Assembly: GCA_026770595.1 (NCBI GenBank)
Contig: MU633931.1
Coordinates: forward strand, 1 to 19,320
Source: Ochromonadaceae sp. CCMP2298
Taxonomy: Eukaryota > Sar > Synurophyceae > Ochromonadales > Ochromonadaceae
Reading direction: 5' to 3'
Length of the DNA: 19,320 nucleotides
Positions 1 through 7,411 of the stretch are shown piece after piece. The notes beneath the pieces are model-generated. The model made no database searches. It was not told where the DNA came from and saw nothing but the letters and a program-made list of their open reading frames with translations. Both the position numbers and the translations under genes were made by a program. The number at the start of each line of letters is the position of its first letter. Positions within the stretch are counted from its first letter, which is position 1.

Positions 1-96
<96 letters not shown>

Positions 97-137
97 TTTT
101 ATTATTATTATTACTTTTATTATTATTACTATTATTA
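1..137. repeat. ATT trinucleotide microsatellite
   Basis: The first ~95 bases are an uninterrupted TAT/ATT triplet run, which then degenerates into ATT, ACTTTT and ACT variants. It lies in the intron upstream of the first visible exon (198) of the Ofd1-like gene, and ATT/ACC-rich sequence continues to that exon. The array reaches the window edge, so its full length is unknown. Confidence 0.95.
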
Positions 138-197
138 TTACCACTATTTAATACCACTACTATCATAACCACTATTTAATACCACTATTACCAATAG

Positions 198-1049
198 GTG
201 CGGAGGTTCAGGGCTGGTTTGGATTATACAGTAGCGCACTATGGCGTGTTGACAAAGGTACATCATATTATTATCATTACCACTATTATCATTACCGCTA
301 TTTAATACCACTATTATTATCATTACCACTATTTTAAAAAAACTATTACGACTATTATCATTAACACTATTGTCATGAACACTACAGGTAGCGCGGTTGG
401 ACGCGACGCTGTGCTTTGTGAATGACGATAAGGAGTTTTCAGATGGGGTGCTGGGGATGGGGGAGGGGGTGAAGGGGGGGAAGGGGGTTGAGAAGGGGGT
501 GAAAGGGGACGAAGAGGATGATGATGATGATGATGAGGAGGAGGAGCAGATGGAGGAGGATTATGAGGATGCGTGGGACGGGGGGGAGGTGGGGGGCTTT
601 GAGTGCTACATAGAGGCAGAGGAGGATCCCGAAAACGCCGAAGCGGCAGAGGTATTTTAGCATTACTAAACACACCATTCACACTATTATTCACTATTAC
701 AATATTCAGACCAATATACACCATACACTTACACACCATTATTATACACCATACACACAATTGTACCCAATTACAGGTATACAGGCCAGAAAAGGACAAG
801 GGGGCGGAGGATGCTGAGACGTCACTTTTATCTGTGTCTCCGTGCAACAACACGTTGAATCTGGTGCTGCGGGACGAGGGGGTGATGAAGTTTATAAAAT
901 ACGTGTCAGCCAATGCGCCTGGGGGGAGGTGGGATGTAACGGCTGAGTTCGAGTTGGACATTTCGGACAGCAGCGACGAGGAGGAGGGGGATGATGAGGA
1001 TGAGGATGAGGATAGCGATGAGGAGGAGGAGGAGGAGGAGGAGAGCTAA
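198..1049 (+). CDS. Tpa1/Ofd1/OGFOD1-like prolyl hydroxylase, C-terminal part (5' end outside window)
   Basis: Three exons join in phase 0: 198-257, 388-651 and 777-1049 (TAA). They give about 198 residues. The first exon reads VRRFRAGLDYTVAHYG and the second continues with LDATLCFVNDD. After an acidic insert come GGFECYIEAEEDPE, then LVLRDEGVMKFIKYVS and a final SRWD-like GGRWDVTAEFE. This order is what I know of the C-terminal double-stranded beta-helix region (Ofd1_CTDD) of Tpa1/OGFOD1-type 2-oxoglutarate- and iron-dependent prolyl 3-hydroxylases, which modify ribosomal protein uS12 in other eukaryotes. The catalytic N-terminal domain should lie upstream of the window, so activity cannot be judged. 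The tail is almost purely Asp/Glu/Ser (about 27 residues), and a second acidic Gly/Asp/Glu-rich insert sits at about residues 38-75 of the visible part. All three exons begin with GT after a CAG or TAG acceptor. Family assignment is from memory of the conserved text. Confidence 0.68.
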
Positions 1050-1468
1050 ATCCTACACTGTACCATCCAAACTGTAATAAGCAGAGGAATATTGATTCTT
1101 ATGTGTTGCGTGTTTTCTTTATGTTATTGCAAACGTGTTTTCTGCTAAACTGTACTCTCTGCTTTTCAAAACGTTTAAATACTATCAGTATATATCTGTT
1201 ATATACTATCAGTATACACTGATAGTGAGAGTATATACTCTCTGTATACAGATGCTTGTGATGTGTGACATGTGGTATGCGATGTGTGATTTGTTAGGGA
1301 CATCACACTAATCACACCACACCACTCACAGCAATATGTGTACATTGCCGGTAGCTGGCTCTAACGATGCTTTTAATAATATCGACCCCACCCCCACACT
1401 CCCTCACCCCCACATTCCCAATACCCCACCTCGCCCCCATACTCCCAATACCCCACCTCAAACCCTCC
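1050..1468. other. Convergent intergenic region with palindromes
   Basis: This lies between the stop codons of the Ofd1-like gene (+) and the plastid-targeted gene (-), so it must hold both 3' UTRs and polyadenylation sites. I see no coding potential. It contains a stack of palindromes (1164-1251), a GTGTGAT/ATCACAC inverted pair near 1283-1310, and a C-rich stretch (1381-1466) in which the 17-base unit TCCCAATACCCCACCTC occurs at 1416 and 1443, a 27-base period. Confidence 0.7.
1189..1251. repeat. Stack of adjacent palindromes
   Basis: Three perfect symmetries lie end to end: ACTATCAGT (1205-1213) and ACTGATAGT (1218-1226) around a 4-base spacer; GAGAGTATATACTCTC (1227-1242); and CTGTATACAG (1242-1251). 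An extra direct copy of ATACTATCAGTATA lies just upstream at about 1189-1202. As RNA or extruded DNA this could form successive hairpins. It is in a convergent 3' region, so a transcription-end or insulator role is possible but not shown. Confidence 0.85.
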
Positions 1469-3363
1469 TTAAACCTTGACTATGATATTGATAGTCGTGT
1501 GATTCTTCAATGTCGTAGAAAACACCGTCTTCCCTCCATGTGAGGCGTTCTTGGAGGTCGAGGCCAGCAGTGGGTCGAAGTTGACAGTGAGCAATTCGGA
1601 CAGCTTGGTGGAGGAGAGGTTCTCATAGAAGACGTTTATCAGGGGGAAGATCTCCTCGGGGGGGGATTCAACGATTATGTTCCACACGGCCTGGGTTTGT
1701 GTGTGGGCGGTAGGAGTGGGTGGCAAAAAGAGATTAAGAGACAGTTTGAGAGAGAGTTATATCGGTAGACAGGTGGGAGAGACAGGAAGATAGACAAAAA
1801 CAACACTAATGTGGAGGGAAAAGGAGATTCAAAGACAAAAAAGACAGCTTACCTGGCGCATGGCGTCGAATTCGGAGGATCCGTAGGGGGGGAAGATGGT
1901 GCACAGGGGGCGAGAGATCACGTTCTCCACGATGTTGCGGTTCACCATCTCGAAGGCCTTTTTGTTTTTCTGAGAGGACGAGAGATAGGTAGGTAGGCAG
2001 GTAGAAGAAGAATGATGTTAAAAGACAGTTGGAGAGACAGGAAGATAAAAAGACACTTGAAAGTATAAAAAGACAGTTGGTAGAGAATAAAAAGACTCTT
2101 ATGTGGAGAGAGAAGGATATTTAAACCCACCTGCGAGGACATGAAGTCTGCGATTCTCCCCACGTTGTTTTCGTTCACTACGGGGGTCATGAGGGTGCGG
2201 ACGCGTAGGCCGATCGTGTTGTCGATGCCGCGCTTGATGCCCCGCCCTATGCCTCGCCGCAAATCGCCCACGATGGGAATGCGGTTAACGACCCGCCCCA
2301 TAACGTCGACATTCCTGAAAAGCGGGAAAAAGACAGTAATGGAGTACGAGAATGAGATAAAAAGACAGTGGGGTATAAGAATGAGATAAAAAGACATCAA
2401 TAGAGTACGAGAATGAGATGAAAAGACATCGATAGAGTACGAGAACGAGGTAGAAAGACACGCAGACTCACTTGACGACGTCGAAGACACTCTCGTAGAC
2501 GAGTCCCGACATAACGTGGCTGAAGGCGGGTGTCTGGATGAAGGAGCGCACCGTGCGGTGGTCGTAGATGTCCAGCTTCTCTGCCACCTGCAGCACCTGT
2601 TGACGTTATGGGTAGGGTGGTGGTGGGGTGGTTATGGGTAGGGTGGTGGTTAACAGAGATCTCTGGGCGTGCGGTCATAGAGCGGGGCATAAAGTGGCAC
2701 AACCGTCGATATCAACATAAAGCGCGACACGCACCACCATCTGCCTACGCGGACCCTTATGACCTACAAGCTACAACCTATAACCTATGTACAGTACGTA
2801 CCTTTGTGGATATCTCTGGCCCCAGGATCTCCTTGAAGGACCTCTTCTCGTTGTACACCAGGGCCGCGAAGTACTTCCAGAAGTACTGGAAGCGGTTCTC
2901 CACCTTCTTCATGATCACTGCGTTGGATCGCACCTGTCGGATCATATGTGTGTATGATCAGATGTATGATCAGATGTATGATCAGATGTATGATCAGATG
3001 TATGATCAGATGTGTATATGCACCACCTTGCAGTGTGGTGACCGCATCGCCTTTGTCTCTATGTGCCCTATGTAATCATGTGTACTCAATCCTATGTCAT
3101 ACCTCTCTGATCATTTCCATCAGGTCCTCCTTCGGCATCAGAGAGCCTATGGACTCCGCCTCCATCAGCTGGAAGAGATTTTTCATGAAGGCTGACGGCC
3201 TGGCAGTGGAACGGATTTCACGCTCGCGGGTTGCGTGCAGCGTGAGGGTGGAGAGGGTGGAGAGGGTGGAGAGTCCCGCACCCACACCACCTACCCGCTC
3301 CCCCACGCCCGGTGCAAACGCCGCCACCCCGCCAGCCAGCAGTGCTAGTACGAGCACCCACAT
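1469..3363 (-). CDS. Unrecognised protein with a secondary-plastid bipartite targeting presequence
   Basis: Six exons on the minus strand: 3363-3103, 2933-2802, 2596-2472, 2314-2131, 1969-1853 and 1690-1469 (TAA). Together they make 346 residues, and every junction keeps frame with GT-AG boundaries. The start MWVLVLALLAGGVAAFAPG is a short hydrophobic signal peptide whose predicted cleavage leaves FAP, the aromatic +1 motif of plastid-bound proteins in algae with red-derived complex plastids. A Gly/Val/Ser/Thr-rich, acid-poor segment follows, as expected for a transit peptide. The mature part begins near the FMKNLFQLMEAE segment. It is mostly helical-looking and soluble, with KVENRFQYFWKYFAALVYN, a Gly/Arg-rich GDLRRGIGRGIKRGID segment and NIVENVISRPLCTIFPPYG. 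I do not recognise a family and see no catalytic motif. A thylakoid or stromal structural or assembly factor is possible, but that is only a guess from the targeting signal. Its introns are loaded with tandem repeats. Confidence 0.82.
2342..2460. repeat. Intronic tandem repeat, about 30-base units
   Basis: Four imperfect copies of GAGTACGAGAATGAGATAAA followed by AAGACA lie at about 2342, 2372, 2402 and 2434. They fill the intron between exons 3 and 4 of the plastid-targeted gene. On the coding (minus) strand each unit is a pyrimidine tract (TGTCTTTTTATCTCATTCTC). Shorter AAAAAGACA/G copies also occur in the next two introns (about 1725-1850 and 2030-2100). Confidence 0.85.
2605..2650. repeat. 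Two copies of a 20-base G-rich unit, 26-base period
   Basis: The unit GTTATGGGTAGGGTGGTGG begins at 2605 and again at 2631, inside the intron between exons 2 and 3 of the plastid-targeted gene. Read on the coding strand it gives two C-rich ACCACCCTACCCATAAC tracts directly before the 3' splice site at 2597. Confidence 0.85.
2953..3012. repeat. Perfect 12-base tandem repeat, five copies
   Basis: TATGATCAGATG is repeated five times without a mismatch inside the first intron of the plastid-targeted gene. Each unit contains the palindrome TGATCA. Perfect identity suggests recent expansion, so copy number may vary between strains. Confidence 0.95.
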
Positions 3364-4091
3364 CGAATCGAATGGATCCCCAGCCCAAGATGGCAGTTGT
3401 GAAGTGGGTGGTCAGATCCAGAAAGGTCGTCAGTCCTTGCGTTTGAAACAGGTCAGTAGCAGTTGAACACTAATCCAACTGTATTTCCCACCAATATTGG
3501 CGCCTATTGTGTGATATTTGATTGTACAGAATGCCAATTTCTATAATTCATTTTCACTGGTAGCTGAGGTTGCAGCAGAAACCGGGACAAAGATTTTACG
3601 TCCTAACTTCTTATTCTACAGAACTACCGAATTACAAAGTAAAGATATCTATCACTCAATCACCTTATCTATGTTTCTATGTTTCTATGTATCTGTGTAT
3701 CTATGTATCTCGTTAGAGCAGCACAGTAGAGCAGGCTAGGAGCACATATATAGGGTTTACCAATGTTGGGGCTCGGGAATAAAAACATGGATAGGAACAA
3801 ATACGATGTGCGACGATAATACGATAGTACGATGAAAATACGACACTAAGTATGCGGGCCATATGCGGTTTCGGAATAAGTTAGGTGCTTGTATGGTGCT
3901 TGTATAGGTATCATAGTCCCTACTGACCCTCGCTTTGTAAACAATCAGTCTTCAAGGCACATTCTTTTGGATTAAATACTGTGTGTGGGTTAAATGTGAG
4001 CTACCGGTACGCATGCGATAATCCCACAGTATGACTGTGTCAGTATTATAAACATATGTGCTAACCGATTATGCAGCTACCGATTATGCAG
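3364..4091. other. Intergenic region upstream of the plastid-targeted gene
   Basis: This contains the minus-strand promoter of the plastid-targeted gene and the 3' flank of the F-box gene. I see no convincing coding sequence and no tRNA. Structure seen: a TTGGCGCC box near 3499, about 135 bases before the ATG; an array of 8-base TCTATGTT/A units (about 3667-3709); a run of ACGAT/ACGATA variants (about 3803-3846); and a TATATATAGGG tract near 3746. Confidence 0.6.
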
Positions 4092-4093
4092 CT
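4064..4093. repeat. 15-base direct repeat spanning the F-box stop codon
   Basis: ACCGATTATGCAGCT occurs at 4064-4078 and immediately again at 4079-4093. The second copy overlaps the TAG stop (4092-4094) of the minus-strand F-box gene, so the repeat lies in its 3' UTR and touches the coding end. Confidence 0.85.
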
Positions 4094-5235
4094 ACCGCCT
4101 TTTAGCGTGTATAATGCAGGTGGCTGGTAGGCTCTCCACCTCAACAGGCGACAAGGGGTCGGCGTACACTCCTGTGGTGCGGTATTGCAGCCCCCTCACT
4201 CCACGCACCTCCGCGTAAGAAAACTTCCCTTTTTGCCCACATATGGGGTCCACATCGCCCCTCGGTGTGGTCAGCGCCGCGATCAAACCGTTCCCATTAT
4301 AAGCGCATGCGTAGGTCAGATTCTGCAGGCGGGGGCAGTTGATGTACTTTAGGTAAACGCCTTTGTTGACCTTGTGCATGTCAAGCTCCTCCAGCGATTT
4401 ACTGGACAACCCGACTAAGGCCATATACCTCCCTCCGATGAGCCGCAACCGCTTCAGGCGCGGGAGGCGCGATATAGCGTCCTGGAAGAGGTACCCCAGC
4501 TGATGGGGCAGAGATAGGCTCAGCGAGATAAGGGACTTGGGCAGAAAGTGGAGGTGAGATATGGTTTCCGAAGCCACGTGGTATTGCAGTATCAGGTCTA
4601 GTTTCTGGATAGGCGCGGGCTGCAGGCATTTAAGCACTGCGGCAAATTTATCCTCGTGCTTTTCTATGATTGCTGCGACCGTAGGTGAGATAACGAGAGA
4701 GGACAAGTCGAATATCTCGAGATCGTCCCAACGCACAGAGAGGTAGAAAGGCACTACGAGGAGTGTGATGTCTACCTCTCTTAGCTCGGATAGGTCCCAG
4801 TGGGAGAGGAGGTGGAAGAGGAGCTCTAGCTCGTAATTACCGATGCGCAGACGCAGGTACTCAGGTCGCACCTTGGGGCGCTGAGAGGGTTAGAGAATAG
4901 GGTTGGAGAATAGGGTTAGAGTTGGAGAATAGGGGGTGAGATAATAGGGCGTTAGAGTGTTCTGGTTGTCTGGGTAGAGAATAGGGTTAGGGAAAGAGCA
5001 TTACTCACAGTATGCACCGATGCGGGTACTGTAGGTGTAGGCACTGATGCTGTGAGCCACTCCCACTTCTTGGACTCCTGCACAGTCGAGTAGTCCACCC
5101 TCCTCCACAGCAGGTGGGAGCACTCGTGCGCTGCCTTGGCGGTACGCGTGAAAGCCAGTATCTCCTTTCTCTCCAGATATGCGAGCATATGAGAAAGAGT
5201 GTTCTGCGAAAGTGACTGCAGATAATTGACACCTT

Positions 5236-5273
<38 letters not shown>

Positions 5274-5473
5274 GCGGCGGCAGCAGGTTGTGCCACTGTA
5301 CGGATCTTCAGCTCGCCCATGAACGTGGAGGGCACATATACGCCCGTGTTAATCTCTGCCTGCCGAATCATCGCCTTTGCTTGCTCTGGCGGCACTCCGG
5401 ACTGCGTGAAGATATCTCCCAGCAGCGCAGCCCAATCTTTGCCGCTCCGGGCTCTTTTCTGCGGCCTCGACAT
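4092..5473 (-). CDS. F-box/leucine-rich repeat-like protein with poly-alanine tract
   Basis: Two exons, 5473-5009 and 4880-4092 (TAG), join in phase 0 to give 417 residues. The start MSRPQKRARSGK is chosen because it opens with a basic, nuclear-localisation-like cluster. The frame stays open upstream only by reading through a GA microsatellite and the promoter motif. After a short N-terminal domain comes a run of about 16 alanines (residues ~64-80). Then NYLQSLSQNTLSHMLAYLER and TRTAKAAHECSHLLWRRVDY form an F-box-like segment (leading helix, hydrophobic spacing, late Trp). Exon 2 carries irregular leucine-rich motifs, such as LPRLKRLRLIGG, KSLEELDMHKV and CPRLQNLTYA. Proteins of this build usually act as substrate adaptors of SCF ubiquitin ligases, binding Skp1 through the F-box. 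The substrate is unknown here, and the F-box match is by pattern only. Confidence 0.75.
4884..4991. repeat. Intron made of repeated GAATAGGGTTAGAG-type modules
   Basis: The 128-base intron of the F-box gene (4881-5008) consists almost wholly of variants of GAGAATAGGGTTAGAG. On the coding strand this is a series of CTCTAACCCTATTCTC modules, each combining a CTAAC branch-site-like core with a pyrimidine tract. It resembles telomere repeat sequence (CCCTAA) only superficially. Confidence 0.8.
5240..5285. repeat. CAG/CGG triplet run encoding poly-Ala
   Basis: Plus-strand GCA/CAG triplets followed by four CGG-type triplets encode the alanine run of the F-box protein on the minus strand (GCT and GCC codons). 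Pure GCT codons over most of its length point to replication slippage. Confidence 0.95.
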
Positions 5474-5576
5474 CAGTATGGAGAGTGAACCGATGAAATA
5501 AGCCGGCAGGGTGAGGAGAGAGCAGAGAGTGCCCAGCGCAGATGGAGTGAAATCCTGGAAATCCAAAATCTCCCGA

Positions 5577-5640
5577 CAATTGTGTGTGTGCCAGGTTTTG
5601 CCGAACAATGGGCAATTCCCAGGTTCCCTTATTAATGGAC
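5577..5640 (-). promoter_or_regulatory. Shared promoter-like block, copy A (F-box gene)
   Basis: On the minus strand this reads AAGGGAACCTGGGAATTGCC and then CGGCAAAACCTGGCACACAC. The second part matches the PPWD1 upstream block at 8830-8856 almost base for base, and the first part matches 8780-8797. It ends about 105 bases before the F-box ATG. A transcription-start or core-promoter role is inferred from recurrence, orientation and spacing. Confidence 0.6.
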
Positions 5641-5661
5641 CCACTGAACACGCCCCAAACA

Positions 5662-5738
5662 AAGAAAAGAGAAGCGAGAGAGAGAGAGAGTGAGAGAGAG
5701 AGAGAAAGAGAGAGAGAGAGAAGGAGAGAGAGAGAAAG
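5662..5738. repeat. GA-rich microsatellite
   Basis: This is a purine-only stretch dominated by (GA)n with interruptions, located upstream of promoter-like block copy A of the F-box gene. On the minus strand it is a CT tract. The frame it leaves open on the minus strand is not a real protein extension. Confidence 0.95.
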
Positions 5739-5871
5739 AACACGCCCCTTTCATATTCCTACTTGGCCTGGTAGAGAGGTGGGGGAATCTATTGATGTGG
5801 GACATTTTTTTCTTCTTTCGTTTTATTTTTATAATATATATAAATATGAATGTAAAACTAGATAAGTCTTT

Positions 5872-6909
5872 TCAGGGCGTCAGTCCGCTGTGCTTGCTGA
5901 TGATGTCCAGCATGCCGTTGGCGTCCTCCGCGTGCAGCCAGTGCCCCACGTGCGGCATCGTGTGCAGCACTATCCCGCTATTCGATGACGTTATGGCGCC
6001 AAATCTATCCAGTACTTGCGGGGTCCAGGCGTTGTTTTTCCCCGCCCGGATGAAGTGGATCTGCGTGGGGCCCTGATAGCTCTCGAGGAAGCTCCACATG
6101 TCCAGGGCGCAGAAGTCGTCAAACAGCTGCAGCACGGTGTCGATATCGAAGGAGTAGCGCAGGGTGGGAGAGTCCTGCATCTGCACGATATTCGTGGACA
6201 CCCACTGGATGACGGGCTTGGCCACGCCCTTGGCTGCTAGCGTCTGCTCCACCCATAACTTGCTTTCGAACTCCCTGGGCAGAGAGCGGATGTGCTTCAA
6301 TATACCTATCACGGACTGGGGGTCTTTCAGGTCGTGCTGGACGTCGTAGGGCCCCGGGAGGGAGTCCAGAATCCACACGTGCTGGGGGGTGCTGAGGCCT
6401 TGCTGCTGCTGAAGATAGGAGAGGGCCACCTTACCGCTGAAGGAGTGGGCCAGCAGCAGCGTGGGGGCCACGTGGGCCGCGGCAGAGGTACTATAATGCG
6501 CCTGCCCCGAACCAGAAGTGCCAGTGCCAGTACCAGTGCCAGTAGCAGTACCGGTAGCAGAGAGACCAGCAGCCACATCAAGCGTCTTTATAACATCCAG
6601 CACACACGAGCGCACAGTGTTGTCTCCCGGGAGGTTCGGGGAGGCCCCGTGGCCCCTTTGGTCCACCGCGATGGCCCGGAAGGTGGGGTGCTTTTTGACG
6701 AATATCTTGCTCGGCGTACGCCAGTTCTTCTTGCTGCCCAGGATGCCATGCATGAACACAGCCGTGGGGGCGGCGGGGGTGGCGTGGGCGTCGTGTGTGG
6801 GGGCCTGCAGGCCTCTGTATGTCTCGGTCGAGAGAATGCTGAATGCGCGCTGTGAGATCGATGCGTGCTGACTCGCGCTGAGCCGCGCTATCCCCTGCAT
6901 CCTGAACAT
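5872..6909 (-). CDS. ABHD11-like alpha/beta hydrolase, probably mitochondrial
   Basis: A single-exon gene of 345 residues. The start MFRMQGIARLSASQHASISQ is rich in Arg/Ser/Ala and lacks acids, as in mitochondrial presequences. The family landmarks are in order: FMHGILGSKKNW (oxyanion-hole HG, residues ~53-63), VDQRGHGAS (82-90), nucleophile elbow LLLAHSFSGKVAL (Ser156), LDSLPGPYD (acid region, Asp182) and MPHVGHWLHAE (catalytic His323). HGxLGSKxNW followed by DxRxHGxS is typical of ABHD11-type hydrolases, mitochondrial serine hydrolases linked in animals to 2-oxoglutarate dehydrogenase maintenance. The elbow is A-H-S-F-S-G instead of G-H-S-x-G, still with small residues at both ends. A Gly/Thr insert at residues ~119-135 comes from a 6-base coding repeat. 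No intron is needed, unlike most neighbours. Confidence 0.85.
   Translation of the reverse strand: MFRMQGIARLSASQHASISQRAFSILSTETYRGLQAPTHDAHATPAAPTAVFMHGILGSKKNWRTPSKIFVKKHPTFRAIAVDQRGHGASPNLPGDNTVRSCVLDVIKTLDVAAGLSATGTATGTGTGTGTSGSGQAHYSTSAAAHVAPTLLLAHSFSGKVALSYLQQQQGLSTPQHVWILDSLPGPYDVQHDLKDPQSVIGILKHIRSLPREFESKLWVEQTLAAKGVAKPVIQWVSTNIVQMQDSPTLRYSFDIDTVLQLFDDFCALDMWSFLESYQGPTQIHFIRAGKNNAWTPQVLDRFGAITSSNSGIVLHTMPHVGHWLHAEDANGMLDIISKHSGLTP
6517..6560. repeat. 6-base coding minisatellite
   Basis: GCCAGT, ACCAGT, AGCAGT and ACCGGT variants repeat in tandem. On the minus strand they encode the Thr/Gly-alternating loop of the hydrolase (TGTATGTGTGTGT). The insert lies between the beta-sheet core and the nucleophile strand, so it is probably a surface loop. 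Confidence 0.9.
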
Positions 6910-7411
6910 GGCGGAGGCGGATCAGCTGGGAAGAGTTCTGGCGAGAAGGTGTGCAGTGGGAACTAGGTTCCTAAGGTAGGAGCGCGATCTTCCTTGCGCT
7001 TCTCATTTCCTTGTGTGGGCATGCTTATTGGGCAAGGTAAGATTTCAAGGGAAACTGGGATCGGGGAATCGGGAATATGGGAATGTTGAAACAAGGGGAA
7101 TATGGGAAAGGGGTGTCCCCAACTATTGGCGTTTTGCCAAGAGAAAATGCCTGTTATCGACGCTACTTTTTCGAACAAAGTGAAAGGCAGGATTTTAAAG
7201 TCACACTGTGGGAAGTGCGGGGCCTGTGCAAGTACACACGTCAGGTCCAGGACGGCAACTGCACTGTTGAAGCAATAGCCGTTAAGGATGCGTGCGTGGA
7301 AATGCACTTGCGGGGGCGCTGTGGTGCAACAGACAAGGTAATAAACTGAACTGATTGCAAGCATCCGTCACAATCAAAGCTTCATTCGAAAGTCATCAAG
7401 TCTCCAACATC
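6910..7411. other. Bidirectional intergenic region between hydrolase and ice-binding gene
   Basis: The hydrolase (minus) and the ice-binding gene (plus) diverge here, so this ~500-base stretch holds both promoters. It contains promoter-like block copy B (7028-7062, plus), a following GGGAAT-rich tract (7060-7105), and TTGGCGTTTTGCCAA (7123-7137), a 5-base-stem inverted repeat. On the minus strand the latter contains GGCAAAAC, the same word as in blocks A and C. No gene is seen. Confidence 0.6.
7028..7062 (+). promoter_or_regulatory. Shared promoter-like block, copy B (ice-binding gene)
   Basis: TTGGGCAAGGTAAGATTTCA followed by AGGGAAACTGGGA matches copies C and D with few changes. It points towards the ice-binding gene, but about 350 bases before its ATG, farther than in copies A and C. 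Its role there is less certain. Confidence 0.5.

Larger units (their letters stand above)
5474..5871. other. Intergenic region between F-box gene and hydrolase
   Basis: This holds the promoter and 5' UTR of the F-box gene and the 3' flank of the hydrolase (both minus strand). It includes promoter-like block copy A (5577-5640), a GA-rich microsatellite (about 5662-5738), and an AT-rich stretch (5806-5860, TTTATTTTTATAATATATAT) suited to hydrolase polyadenylation. I see no other gene. Confidence 0.65.

Noticed and set aside
2953-3012. CRISPR-like array
   Set aside because: Units abut with no spacers, in a eukaryotic intron.
3497-3504. E2F-type TTGGCGCC site (also a TTGGCGC near 18436)
   Set aside because: The match to the consensus is good, but eight bases in isolation are weak evidence; noted only in the region descriptions.
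4884-4991. Interstitial telomere repeats
   Set aside because: TAGGGTT words occur but within a 14-16-base module, not as a regular 6- or 7-base array, and the whole is a spliced intron.
5474-5743. Hydrophobic N-terminal extension of the F-box protein (Ser/Leu/Phe repeats)
   Set aside because: It is a translation of the GA microsatellite and promoter block, not a signal peptide.
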